This document shows, one piece after another, positions 47,091 to 58,351 of a stretch of 64,000 nucleotides of DNA (position 1 is its first letter; each line of letters begins with the position of its first letter). Source of the DNA: Heterodera schachtii (Eukaryota > Nematoda > Chromadorea > Rhabditida > Heteroderidae); the NCBI GenBank assembly GCA_023374025.1, contig SIJG01000013.1, positions 1,124,602 through 1,188,601 on the forward strand, read 5' to 3'. The notes beneath the pieces were generated by a model. It had not been told where the DNA came from. It ran no database searches and worked only from the letters and a program-made list of their open reading frames with translations. Position numbers and translations under genes: made by a program.

Positions 47091-47926
47091 TGTAAAGATA
47101 AGATATTTCTAAAAAATAAATTAAAAAAGTGCAGAGATACTGTATAGGAAATAGACAATCAGCAAAAGAAAAACTAAAGAAGGAACCTGAGCGATGCCAC
47201 ATTTCGATCAGCCACTCATTTCCCGCCATCATTGCCCCCCTCCCCTCCCAAAATGCCAACGGTGATTTAAGCAATGCTTCCCAAGTGCGCCACTTTTGGA
47301 CAATCAAATCTCAAATTTAAAATTTTGTTTTTTTTTCAAAGATTTGTCCTTATTTAAAGTAGGCAAAAAGGCCCTTGTTTCCAAGATTATTTAAAATGTC
47401 ATTAATTCAATAGTCAATAGGAGGAATAGGGAAGTTAAATTTTTTAAATATTTTTCATAAATTATTCTAAAACTATTAAAAATACGCCCCTAATATGGCC
47501 TCGACGACCAAAATGAAAATGGTTAATTTGTCCTTTTTTCTTGAATTATTTGATAGGTATTTTAAGACATTGAGTTTATGCAAAACTCAGACAAAATACA
47601 AAAAAAAAAATCCTATTTTTTAAAGACAATAATAATACTCGCGGAAAATTCGATATGATTTGGTTAATAATTAGTCTTTTTACAAAATTTATGCAATTTA
47701 AAAAGAAAACAAATAAAATTATTTCTGCAATTAAATAAATATCTGAATAAATCAAATTTTGGTTTTTAATAAAAATAAATTTCAAAATTTCAAATATTCA
47801 ACTCCAAATTGTTTTTTCCATCTTCAAATATTACTTATAATTTCATCAATCTTTTTGGGTTTTTTTATATTTTCCATTAAATTTTCATTTTTCTTTTATT
47901 TTTCTTCATGCGTTATTCTTTTCTTT
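47091..47926. other. Spacer between family copies
   Basis: About 47120-47310 is a GC-richer stretch not seen elsewhere in the window (CTCCCCTCCCAAAATGCC); the rest resembles the duplicated 3' flank of the family (ACTCAGACAAA, GATATGATTTGGTTA near 47585-47670). No gene is called. Confidence 0.5.
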
Positions 47927-48445
47927 CTAAATGCCAAATTGTTTCTTCCATTTTGTAATTGTTCCACGGCTTACTCCAATTTTCTTTGAAATTTCGGCAT
48001 AATTTTGTTGCCATTCGATGTGCGAATATTTTCTTTTTTCTTTATATTCATTTGTCATTTCAATGAATTTTTTCACAATTTCTATTTTTTCTTCGTCAGT
48101 TGTTAATTTATAGCTTTTAGGTTTTTGTTTGTAAAGGCCCAATTCTTTAATCCATTCATAAATATATTGGCGATTTGTTCCCAATTTTTTTGCTATTTTC
48201 AAATTAATTTTATTCCATTCTTTCGATGAATATTTTCTTCCTTTTTGCTTAATTTTCTCTTTTATTTTATAATATTTTCCAATAATTTCTCTTTTATTCT
48301 GTTCATTTCGTTGTTTTTCTTCTTTTTCTTCCCATTTTTCTCCAAATATTTCGGCAAATGACTTTTGTTGCAGCTTTTTCTCTTTTGTTCCAACTTTTGT
48401 AATTTCAACAATTAAATATAAAAATACAAATAAGTGCAATTTCAT
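47927..48445 (-). CDS. Secreted helix-turn-helix family protein, copy E (two repeats)
   Basis: Single exon, 172 aa from the ATG at 48445: MKLHLFVFLYLIVEITKVGT signal peptide-like start, linker KKLQQKSFAEIFGEKWEEKE, repeat 1 with KIAKKLGTNRQYIYEWIKEL, repeat 2 with EISKKIGVSRGTITKWKKQF, then stop directly after QFGI. Beyond the stop the family text (KNNA..., EKMK) continues with further stops and a shift, so the third repeat has been lost, independently of copy A, at a different site. The product is otherwise intact. Confidence 0.75.
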   Translation of the reverse strand: MKLHLFVFLYLIVEITKVGTKEKKLQQKSFAEIFGEKWEEKEEKQRNEQNKREIIGKYYKIKEKIKQKGRKYSSKEWNKINLKIAKKLGTNRQYIYEWIKELGLYKQKPKSYKLTTDEEKIEIVKKFIEMTNEYKEKRKYSHIEWQQNYAEISKKIGVSRGTITKWKKQFGI

Positions 48446-48827
48446 ATTTCTCAATGATAAAGCTTGATAAAATTATTAATTTGCAAAAATAAATAAATTA
48501 CTAATGTAATAACTTAACGAGCGAAATTTTAAAAATTAAAATTTTTCGATGAATTTAGGAAATGAGTTCAAACGCTAAGCATTACCCATTAAAAATGAAA
48601 AGCTTTGCATTGATCAAAACCAGGACAAAAATAAGCAAAAACAGGACAATTTATGATTAAATATTTCAAATATTTTATTAATTTTCTCAAGATAAACATA
48701 TTTTTTTTTGAAAAAATTAATCGTATTTCGTCATAACTTCAAATCTGCCGGAAGAGTCGGTATCAAAGGTGAGTAAATGCTGTCCAACTCATTTATTGTC
48801 AAGCTAATTAATAAGTTTGCCATTTCT

Positions 48828-48905
48828 GATCTCGCCGAAATTAGCAAGAAAATTGGCCTAATTTATGATATAATTAGGAAATTGAAGAAATAATTTGGTA
48901 TTGAA
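48828..48905 (+). pseudogene. Short fragment of a family repeat
   Basis: Plus-strand DNA encodes EISKKIGLIYDIIRKLKK then a stop and FGI, the core of repeat 2, with no other family sequence on either side. Confidence 0.6.
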
Positions 48906-49079
48906 AAAAAAAAATTAAAATTAAATGAAAAAATACAAAAATGAGTGATCATAATATGCCAAATGTTTAAAAATAACAAAAATTTATTTTTTAGGTTTTA
49001 TTTTGCAAAACTTTTTTTAAATTGTTCTCATTTTATTAAAGTATAATACGTAATAAGAGAAATTAATGAATCTTCCAAA

Positions 49080-49610
49080 ATTTCTTCTCCAAATTATTTC
49101 TTATGGTTAGAAATACTCTTTCTATAATTTTCATAATTTGAGCAATTTCTTTGTCACTCTTTTTGAATTTTTTTTTTTATTTTGCCAATATTTTTTCATT
49201 TTTTCGATTTTTTTCTTTCTCAGTAATTCTTTGAACACTTAATCCGAGCTTTTCCTTCCATTTCTTGGCTTACTCCAATTTTCTTACAAATTTCTTTATA
49301 ATTTGGTCCCATTCTTTTCTTGAATATTTTCTTTTTTCTTTATATTCATTTGTCATTTCAATGAATTTTTGTACAAATTTTTTCTTTATCATTTGTTAAT
49401 TTATAGTTTTTATTTATTTTTTGATTTAATCCCAATTCTTTAATCCATTTATAAATTTTGGCACGATTTGTCCCCATTTTTTTTTGCGATTTTTGTTCAA
49501 TTTTATTCCATTCTTTTTTTGAATGTTTTCTTCTATTTTTATTATTTTTTTTCCAATAATTTCTCTTTTTTCTTCCAAATTTCTTCCATTTTTCATCTCA
49601 TTTTTAATTC
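49080..49610 (-). pseudogene. Heavily decayed copy of the secreted helix-turn-helix family
   Basis: On the minus strand, scattered family phrases (KNKWKKSRKNIRRKHSKKEW, WIKELGLNQKI, NEYKEKRKYS, KEICKKIG) persist in order, but frames are broken many times and the ends are degraded. Confidence 0.7.
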
Positions 49611-50499
49611 CTATAAATTCTCAAAAATCTCAAAATACGTAAATATTAAAAAACAAATGTAATTTCTGTTTTATGAATTTTGAAATATTTCAATCAAAAT
49701 TTTTAAATAATTAATTGATAAAAATATTTCTTTCCCAAAATATGGGCGAAAATGTGGCAAAAATGAGAATAACAATTCACTGACAATTGCGATAATTGCA
49801 ACGGATGTCTCAGGTCCTCGCTTTTATTTACAGTTACATTAAATGAATATGCAGTCCAAAAAATTAAGGCAATATGCAAATGGAAAAAAAAACACCAAAA
49901 AAGCATCAACAAATATTTAGTGGACCAAATTTATTGTCACCACTTAATTTTAAAAAAAACTATTTTAATTTAATTAATAATTTAATTAATTAGCATAATG
50001 AACAAGGACCAAATAGCAAAAAATAAATTGTGACACATAGCCAAACATGGACACATTGTGAAGAAAAACACAACAAATTGATGATAATATTTATTCCATC
50101 CTCTTTCCATTTTTATAAAATTGCTTTCTAAAACATTTTTATTAATTATAAAATACTAATGGAAATATCGGCAAAAAAAAATTATTGTTTAGGGTATCGG
50201 GTTACAAAAAGTTCAGTTGTATCAGAAGGGGACATCGCGTCACATTACAGTACAACACCATATGATACCGCACATCACATCAACAGCACCGGTCTCCTAC
50301 CGTATAATTTAATCGAATTCTCCTGATGCCCAATGTAATTAAGACAAAACTGACTGAAAATTCGATATCATTCAATTAGTTAATCCGTTTTTTCAATATT
50401 TATGCAATTTAAAAGCAACAAAATTAAATTATTAGACAATTTAAATAATATATCTCAACAAATTATATTCATGTTTCTTTACAAAAAATTCATACACTT
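49611..50499. other. AT-rich spacer
   Basis: No gene, RNA or element recognised. The part after about 50350 (GAAAATTCGATATCATTCAAT, TATGCAATTTAAAAGCAACA) is a diverged copy of the family's 3' flank. Confidence 0.5.
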
Positions 50500-50840
50500 T
50501 CAAGAATGAATGATTTATTCATCTCCAAATTGTTTCTTCCATTTGTTAATTGTTTCATAGCTTACACCAATTTTCTTACAAATTTCTTCATTAATTTGCT
50601 CCCATTCTTTTGGCGAATATTTTCTTTTTTGTTTAAATTCATTTTTCATTTTTATGAATCTTTGTACAATTTCAAGTTTTCTTCATTGGTTTTTGATTTA
50701 CTTCGTTTTCTTCCCATTTTTACCAAATATTTTCTTAAAAGATGTCTTTTGCAGCTTTTTCTTTTATGATCCGATATAATTAGTATTAATTAGGACGATC
50801 GCAAATATAATTAAAATGAATCAAACAAATGCCTTTCATT
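50500..50840 (-). pseudogene. Internally deleted copy of the secreted helix-turn-helix family
   Basis: The minus strand starts near 50840 with ATGAAAGGCATTTG and a family-like hydrophobic leader with a frameshift, keeps the linker text KKKLQKTSFKKIFGKNGKKT, then jumps to the segment before repeat 2 (KSKTNEEN, RFIKMKNEFKQKRKYS) and ends around WKKQFGDE. The whole of repeat 1 is deleted. Confidence 0.75.
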
Positions 50841-51484
50841 TTCAATTGGTTATAAATATTTTGAAATTAATACAAATTTATGATGGAAATGAATGAAGAA
50901 ATAAGAATTTATTGCTTAAGATTAATTCTAAAAATTCAGAACAATTACCAATGATTATTTAATGCAAAAATAATTATTATTTTACATTAATTTACAACTA
51001 AAAACGCATATACAATTAATATACACAGGATAAATGTAAAAATCAGCACACATTTGAAAAATATCAAAATAATTTTGTTTTAAATATAAAATTTTTATTT
51101 TAACCGGCAGTGCCATCCGGAAACGTCGGGCCCGGATCGGATCATTTGTTTGTGGGGTTCGTTTGAATTTTGGCGTTATGTCGAACAAATAAATAAAACA
51201 CATAAATAATGACAATAATAATTAAAATAAAAAATGGTTTAATTTATAAATGAAAGTTTGTTTAAGTTATTAATAATTTATCCACGATTAAAGAAATCAT
51301 CAACCAATATCTCCAATATATTTAGCTATTTCATTCGTTTAAAGATTTATCCATAATTAATGAAATCATCAACAATTTATCTGAAATATCACCAATATTT
51401 TTATTTCTCACTTATTTATTTAATTTTGATAATTTCATTCGTTTTTCCTCTTATTTTTTCCGATCGCTAATTAACCGTCGCTAA
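50841..51484. other. Spacer downstream of the GH43 gene
   Basis: AT-rich apart from a GC-richer patch at 51110-51180 of unknown nature. No gene is called. Confidence 0.5.
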
Positions 51485-53468
51485 TCAAACGGTTGGCCAC
51501 TGCGCATTGTCCCATTTAATTTGTCTCAGGCCAAGTTTGGCCAAACCGTTGGCATTTTTGTCATAGTAATGGTACACCAATATATCCTTGCCATCAGCGG
51601 TGGTCATTACGCTTTGCCCTCCAGGTCCAATTTCTGCTCCATTAGCGCCCAACAAAAGGCTGCCGCCCCCTTGGGTCATTAGGGTGCCGTTGCGGTCCTT
51701 GAACGGTCCGCTTGGGCTGTTGGCACGGCCAACTCGGATTGTATAGGTGGAGGAAAGGCCGGCACAGCAGCGGTCGAATGAGACAAACAAATAGTACCAA
51801 TTGCCTGAATGAGTGGGGGTTGGTCATTGTCCTTGTTTCTGATTTTATCATTAATTACGGAGAATCGATGCCATTAAAAATGAAAAATTTAGAAATTTAG
51901 TCGGTTAAAAAATGCACCAATTGCAAAATTTCATACCGGCATTAGTGCCTAAAAGGGCACATGCCACTGAAAATGGCATTTAGCATTGCATTTTTTCTTA
52001 ATTGCCTTTCTTGAAGAGAAACGGTGCCTCCACAGCGTGATCCGGTACATTCGGTCTTGTTGCAAGGTGGATCGGCTTCTGTTTCGGGTTCAGCAGAGCA
52101 CCAGTCTTCGGGTTCAGCTCAACTTGGAAAATGCCCATCCAAAAAGAGCCGTATTGCAGCCAAAATTGCTTTGTACTCGGGTCAACAAACAAATTTGGGT
52201 CGATGGCATTGAAGTTGTCTTTTTCGTTGGATTCAAGTATCTAAAGGATTACGGAGTAAGGCAGGGTCTGGGAATCTAGATTTTTTGACATAATTGGATC
52301 AGGATTTGCATACAGTAAAATCCAATGAAAATGGTTAAATTCGGAAAAAATATTCCAATGTAATTCACTAGATTATAATGAAGCCTTTCTGGGTTCTGAA
52401 TCTTCTACAATCAGTTTGAGATCATGATATCCAGTAATTTTCATGCAAATAAAACTTAAATCTAATTCGGGAGACAAGATTGAATTCCATGATACGTTAT
52501 TTTCAAGGGATCATTCTCTGGATATATACTAATCTAAACAGGATGTTGCCACTCTCGACGACTTACCCGTCCTAAATCTTGCCAAGTGCCGGGCCGACCA
52601 CTGCTACTCACTGCCCGTCCAATCACCGCGGTATGAGTGAGCTTTTGCTGAGGACTCATTAATGTGCCGTCAACTGGCACGCAGTAGAATAGCCAATATT
52701 TCTTATCCTTGCCCTCGCCGTACGGCCCCGAAACGTCGGGTGCCCAAAATTCGTTGTTTCTTGCCAACCTTTACAAATTTGTTCATGATGATTTGAATGA
52801 GGGGATTTCGGATTGTGCCAAACTCGATGCTCGTGTTTTACAAATTTTAAAAATTTAATAGATTAAAATGAATAACTTTTATTCTAATGCCATAAAAAAT
52901 TCAAACTTTTTTTATTATTTTGTAAATTTATAAAATGTTTAACATTTTTCCATTTCTTTGTCCAAAGATATTTTAGGTTAACCAGGAAGGAGGCTACCAA
53001 TTTTCCAAAAATATTATTTTTTAAATTTTCTTTTCCAAATATTTCCTTGGATTCTTGGAACCGTAAGTCGAGTCCGAACCTGGCATTATTACGCTCAAAA
53101 AAGCACTCACTTATTGGCCCAGCCCAATCCTTTTGGAAAAACGGCACTGTTACGTGTCCAAAAAGCCATGTCCTTAGAAACGCGAGCCTCCATGCCATTG
53201 TGAGTGGAGTACACCACAAAAGAGCGGTCCGCCAATTGGATCATGGTCGGATCATGGGCAATATAGTCGCCCGAAAGTGGCAAACCTGGGGATTTATACA
53301 TAAATTATGTGTCAATAAATTCGAATTTCTCAAATTTGAAAATGTCGATTGCTTCTTAGTTTTAAATTCAGAAAACCCACTGTCACTCTCAGAAAATTGG
53401 GGGGCCATTATTGACCAGCAAATTAAAAATTGAGTGGCAATGCTGACACATTTATTAAATAAGTTCAT
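51485..53468 (-). CDS. Secreted GH43 arabinanase-like glycoside hydrolase
   Basis: Predicted to cleave alpha-1,5-arabinan side chains of plant pectin, outside the cell. Five exons join in phase: 53387-53468, 53111-53285, 52567-52768, 52006-52240, 51485-51804, giving 337 aa. The N-terminus [20 protein letters not shown] is a signal peptide. GH43 five-blade features: general base Asp39 in [16 protein letters not shown] (94-), pKa-modulating Asp167 in [17 protein letters not shown], general acid Glu224 in HAVEAPFLF, then [30 protein letters not shown], and HYYD near the C-terminus. All three catalytic residues are present. The family is mainly bacterial and fungal; candidates in plant-parasitic nematodes are explained by horizontal transfer (known), and the introns here show it is nuclear and not contamination. 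The last intron has a GC donor. The start ATG gives the shortest complete signal peptide. Confidence 0.93.
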
Positions 53469-54283
53469 TTTGCTATACAATATTATTTAATGGCAAATAC
53501 CGGTCAATTAGCTCAAATTTAAGAACATGTTTCCGTGAAAAGTTTCGTTTAATTATTCTTAAATTATTTTTAAAGAAAAATCTTAAAGGAACTTTTAAGA
53601 AGTAGTTAAAAAATAAAAATTATAATAAATTTGAGGGACGAATTTTAAGTTTTTTGGGCCTTCAATTTTTAGTTTTTTTATTAAACTAAATCGACGTTAA
53701 TTCTGCGGACAAAAAATGATTATGCTTCGTTTAAATACAAAAAATTTCAACAAAGAAAAAAAAAAGATTTTTAAATTGTTTAACCCAAACAATTATTTGC
53801 ACAGCATTTGTTTTAGCAGACATAAAGTTTTTAAATTTTTGCCCTTTACCAAATAATAAATTTAGTCCCGGTCTTTATGGTTTAATTGGGAAATATGAAA
53901 CACTTTGATGAAAATTAGATGAATTTGTTGAAAATTTATTTCCATTTTTGAAATAACTGGTAGCTGAGCAAATTTGGTTATGACTTTGTTCAAAACACCA
54001 AAATTTTGGCCTCCTTAATATCATTTTGGACAGGTCTAACTGTTCTTTATTAGCCATTAAATTAAAATTGTAACCCGGTTCGAACCGGTTGTCTATCGAG
54101 TTGTCTAAATATGCCTTAATTTGTTTCTAAGGTGAAAATTCTGATAATTTATTTAAAATTTAAAAAATCAACAGAAAATCTATTAGAAAAATTTCCTACC
54201 TTTATTGTGATGAGATTTGCCTTTGTGCTGAATTCAGAGATTTTTAAAATGAATTTTTATTTTTCAATTGGTAAAAAATAATT
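53469..54283. other. AT-rich spacer upstream of the GH43 gene
   Basis: Presumed to hold the GH43 promoter. A palindrome ACCGGTTCGAACCGGT-like lies at about 54073-54091. No gene is recognised. Confidence 0.5.
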
Positions 54284-54859
54284 TCAGTTAAGGAAAATTG
54301 GCTTATATTTGCCAGATGGAATCATTAAATTTTTGATTTGGCCATTTTTGGTAAAAAACCAATCAGAAAATATTTTTGGATTAAATATTTCCGCGCATTT
54401 TCCCCCTTTATTGCTCACTTTGTGTTTCTTGGACCGCTTCTGTTCACCATCATTCATCATCACCAAGTTCGTGGTATTTGGCGGCATTGACATTTGCTGT
54501 TTTCCTATGCCATTACCATTTTCAAACTTTGGCATTAGTGACGACAATTCAATGCCATTTTTTAACTTCCCAATAGTGCCGTTTTGGGTTTTTGGAAAAT
54601 TGAACTTTTCAAAAATCGGCATGCGTGCCAACAATTCTATGCCATTTTGCAAATGCCCTGCTGTGCCATTTTGTGCCAATGCAAGTTTTGTGCCGTTCCC
54701 ATTTTGGTTTGTGCCAAATGCGCCCGTAATCGGGGCCATCGCCGCAAGTGTACCAACCACGGCATTTGACAGTTTTCGAATGTATCCAACATTTGTGGCA
54801 CCATCACCATTTTCATCAGCAGCTTCATTATCTAAGTTATTTGATGTTAAAAAACTCAA
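54284..54859 (-). CDS. Unrecognised Asn/Gly-rich protein, probable terminal exon
   Basis: Open minus-strand frame of 191 codons ending at 54284, with GC-richer composition than the surroundings. There is no ATG at its 5' end; several AG acceptors lie there (for example before AATGAAGCTGCTGATG), so it is probably a last exon. A possible first exon, ATGTCAACATTGTCTGG, begins at 55186 and meets a GTAGGT donor, but phase was not confirmed. The protein has a hydrophobic patch (VVGTLAAMAPITGAFG), then two related units of about 26 residues, QNGTAGHLQNGIELLARMP and QNGTIGKLKNGIELSSLMP, then a basic cluster KRSKKHKVSNKGGK that could be a nuclear localisation signal. The family is not recognised. Confidence 0.6.
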   Translation of the reverse strand: MSFLTSNNLDNEAADENGDGATNVGYIRKLSNAVVGTLAAMAPITGAFGTNQNGNGTKLALAQNGTAGHLQNGIELLARMPIFEKFNFPKTQNGTIGKLKNGIELSSLMPKFENGNGIGKQQMSMPPNTTNLVMMNDGEQKRSKKHKVSNKGGKCAEIFNPKIFSDWFFTKNGQIKNLMIPSGKYKPIFLN

Positions 54860-56848
54860 AAAATATCCAAATTTTCTAAAAATTTGACGAAGCCGAAAAA
54901 TATCAAAAATAAATTAAATAAAAATATATTTAAAATTTCTTCGGTTTTAATTATTAAATTAGGTTTGTAATTTATAATGTTTCTCCGAAGTTTTTTTTAA
55001 CAGTTCTTTTGGTCAAAAGTTTTGAAAAAAAATTCTTTTTTTAATTAAATAGTCAGTGGAAATTCTTTTTTGATTTTTTTTTAAATATTTCAAAAAATAA
55101 ACAAAATTTCTTGACTATATTGCAGATAAATGTATTAGGTAATTTGTTGTGGCACCTACACAACTCCCACCAGACAATGTTGACATAAAAATGAAGGCAG
55201 TAATATTGGTAATAAAATTCATTTTTGCTTCATAATTTAAATTTTTTAATTAAAAATATTTTGTTGATATTTATAATAGTGTATTTTCGTAAAAAATAAT
55301 GAAATGGATACAGGAAAAAAGGCATTTAATGAAATCATTTAATTGGCGTTTTAATAGCGGAAGTCATCCATTTTCTTCCTCATCTTGGCCAACACATGCG
55401 CACTTAATTTCCGGAAAAATATAAATAATAATAATCAATTCATTCAAAATATTTTTTAATTAATTTATGCATTTTAAAATTTTAATTTTGGATAAAAGTT
55501 CATTTTGTTTTTTATCAATATTTTTCAAGAGGCAAAAGTCACAATCTCGACTCCTTAAAAGTCCCGGGTTTATTTGGGTCTTGGTTCCGAGTCACTAGAG
55601 TATCGGGAAATTTTCGATATCGAGCATCACTAATTATTAGAACTGAGCGGGACCGGGACTGGTACTTAAAAAAACGTACAAATGAGTACCTAAGTCCATG
55701 TTTTTTCCCGGTCTTTTCAACTCGAAAAGTGCCGGTCCCGGTTTTTGTCAAAATTCCCGGTCCTAATATTTAGTAAAGCTGCTCAGCTCTAATAAATATT
55801 AACCAAGCTCCCTGATCCCCGTCGGCAAAGGGGCCAGGTCTTTGAAACTGAAAATGCCTTATTCCTAAGATTTTTTTTAAAAATTGGCTTTAAAACGAAA
55901 AAATTGGTCATTTTTGGTGAAATTCTGTTAATAAAATGCACTTAAATTTTCAAAATTTCTTCCCGCGGCGCCTACACCGGCACAGCCGGCCCAATAAATT
56001 TTCCAAAATTGCTGTTTTTCACTCTAAATGCTGAATTTTTGAAAATTTGCAGTAGGTAGCCCTGTTTGTAATTGTTTCACCATTTTAAAAAGCCGTTTTT
56101 TCAAAAAAAAAATCTTAATTTTGGTGGCAAAATCTTCATTTTAACCTTGTTTGTCCCTATTTTGAAAAAAAAAAACTCTTGGAAGCCCTGCGTAATAAAC
56201 TTGCTGGATTCGTCGGGACAACAAGGGTTCGGATTCGTCCTTGAATGGCAAGGACGTCCTGGAAATTAGGCCTTCTCATTTGAAAATTTGAAAATATTTT
56301 TTTAGAAAAAAGTAAAAATGTCGTCGTAAAAATAAATAATAATAATCAATGAATAATTCATTAATTCTCAAAATGTTTTTCATTTTTTCTTCATTAATTC
56401 ATTTTTGAACATTGAGGAAAATTGACAATGTTTTTTATTCATGAAAAATGATAAAAGATTACGGTTTTCTGAAAATTTCACTCATCAACAGCACAATAAT
56501 AATAAGATAAGAATAATCTCTTCTTTTTCAATGAATTTTTTAGACAATTTTAATTCAAAAAAATTTTAAGGGAATGCTGAGTGTTAAATTGTCGGGGGTT
56601 CCAGGACCCCGGTCGAGGAATTGCCGAAAATTTGTTTAAATAAAAATTCCAATTTTTTAAAAGTGGTGAGGGCTCAACGGAATTTCTTAAAATCAACCGT
56701 TTTCAATTCTCAAATATTTGTTCCCCAAAGAGTTTCTTCCAATTATCAATATTCTGTTACCGTATTTACTGAATTAGAACCCCGGGGGTTACTAATTCAG
56801 TAAATACGGTAAATAAAATTGAAAAAGAAATCCAAAAACTACAATAAA
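54860..56848. other. Spacer with GGACCGG-type palindromic patch
   Basis: Mostly AT-rich. At about 55540-55770 there are repeated, inverted CCCGGTCC / GGACCGGG and GTACT/AGTAC phrases resembling a small foldback repeat. At about 56757-56818 a short inverted repeat ACCGTATTTACTGAATTAG / CTAATTCAGTAAATACGGT occurs. No gene is recognised. Confidence 0.55.
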
Positions 56849-57562
56849 TTACTTTTCTTCTTCTGCTGTTCTCTGAAACATTTCTTCTCCAAATTGTTTC
56901 TTCCATTTTAAAATGCTATTTCGACTAATTTTCAATGTTTTTGCAATTTCTCTTTCATTCATTTTTGGATTTTCTCTTTTTATTTGCCAATAAATTTTCA
57001 TTTTTTCCATTTTTTCTTTATCAGTTATTCTTTTACTGCTTATGCCAAATTGTTTCTTCCATTTGGTAATTACGAATTGGCTTACTCCAATTTTCTTTGA
57101 AATTTCGGCATAATTTTGTTGCCATTCGATGTGCGAATATTTTCTTTTTTGTTTATATTCATTTTTCATTTCAATAAATTTTTTGACAATTTCCATTTTT
57201 TCTTCATCAGTCTTTGATTTGTAGCATTTCTTTTGGTTAAGCCCCAATTCTTTTATCCATTTTTGAATTTTATTACTATTTGTCCCCAATTTTTTCGCAA
57301 TTTTCGCATTGATTTTACTCCATTCATTGGCTGAATATTTTCTTCCTTTTTCATTTATTTTCTCTTTTATTTTAAAATATTTTTTTATTGTTTCTCGTTT
57401 TTTAAGTTCATTTCGTTTTTCTTCTTCTTTTTCTTCCCATTTTTCTCCAAATATTTCATCAAATGACTTTTGTTGCAATTTTTTATCCATTGACTCAACA
57501 TAATTAATATTAATTATGATGATCAAAAATAAAATTAAAGAAAATATTAGGCAATATTTCAT
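56849..57562 (-). CDS. Secreted helix-turn-helix family protein, copy H (intact, longest)
   Basis: Single exon, 237 aa, ATG at 57562. Signal peptide-like MKYCLIFSLILFLIIIININ with likely cleavage around YVES, linker KKLQQKSFDEIFGEKWEEKE, a Lys/Glu-rich segment, then three repeats: 86-108 (AKIAKKLGTNSNKIQKWIKE), 152-174 (AEISKKIGVSQFVITKWKKQ) and 204-224 (REIAKTLKISRNSILKWKKQ). Repeats 1 and 2 are preceded by a KYSxxEW lead-in. It ends EEMFQRTAEEEK. The type 1 conserved 5' flank is present upstream. No cysteine framework and no enzyme motif are seen. This is the best reference copy of the family; a nucleic-acid-binding role is inferred from repeat form only. Confidence 0.82.
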   Translation of the reverse strand: MKYCLIFSLILFLIIIININYVESMDKKLQQKSFDEIFGEKWEEKEEEKRNELKKRETIKKYFKIKEKINEKGRKYSANEWSKINAKIAKKLGTNSNKIQKWIKELGLNQKKCYKSKTDEEKMEIVKKFIEMKNEYKQKRKYSHIEWQQNYAEISKKIGVSQFVITKWKKQFGISSKRITDKEKMEKMKIYWQIKRENPKMNEREIAKTLKISRNSILKWKKQFGEEMFQRTAEEEK

Positions 57563-57840
57563 TGTAAAGATGAGATATTTCTAAAAACAAATTAAATTTA
57601 AAACATAAAAAAGGAATTTATTATTTTAATTTGAGAGCATATTATTCATGGCAATTCTATATATAATTAAAATATATTTTTCTCACGAATTATTTAATAA
57701 TCTTTTAATAAGATTGTAAATTAAAGAAAAAATAAAGTAATTCCACGATTAAATAAACATTTTTATCCTACTGAAAAATATTTTTTTATTCCCTACTTTC
57801 ATTGCAAATTTTGATTACAAAAGTAGAGTAGAATTATAAT
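57563..57840 (-). promoter_or_regulatory. Type 1 5' flank of copy H
   Basis: The reverse complement of this stretch repeats the block before copy A: GTAGGGAATAAAA, GATAAAAATGTTTATTTAAT, the TATTTAATTATATATAG phrase and TTTTTAGAAATATCTCATCTTTACA before the ATG. Confidence 0.6.
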
Positions 57841-58351
57841 TATTTTAAATTAATTAATAAACACGGAATATATTGCTGCTGGTGATTTTCAATTTATTTT
57901 TTAAAATTTTATTTTCATGCCAAGTATTTTAAATACACATAAACCTCATATTACATATCGTTCAAATAAGTTCAGAATGTCGCTTAGTACATCAATGTTT
58001 AATGGACTAATAAATAGAGAAAGGCAAAACAACTTTTTCTTATGAAAAAATTGTTTCATCGGAGATCAACCTTTAAGTTATATTAATTAACAAGGTGCAT
58101 TTTGCCAATAACGTATAAAACAACGCTGTTTTAAAATTTCTTTTGGCGGGAAATATCATTTGGGCGCGAGTCCAACGCAATAATTATTTGTAATTTTTTT
58201 TTTTGTCAATCAGATAAATTAATAATTTCATTTTTTGTTTTTTTGTTTTGGCACTTTTATAAACCCAGAATTTTTTAACTGAAAGTTTAAAAATATAAAT
58301 TTAATTAAATGAATTTTTAAATTCTTTTTTTGTAAAAATTACCAAAATTTT
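57841..58351. other. AT-rich spacer
   Basis: No feature recognised between the two oppositely oriented family flanks. Confidence 0.5.

Noticed and set aside
54071..54095. tRNA T-arm-like GGTTCGAACC
   Set aside because: A simple palindrome; no acceptor, D or anticodon stem on either strand around it.
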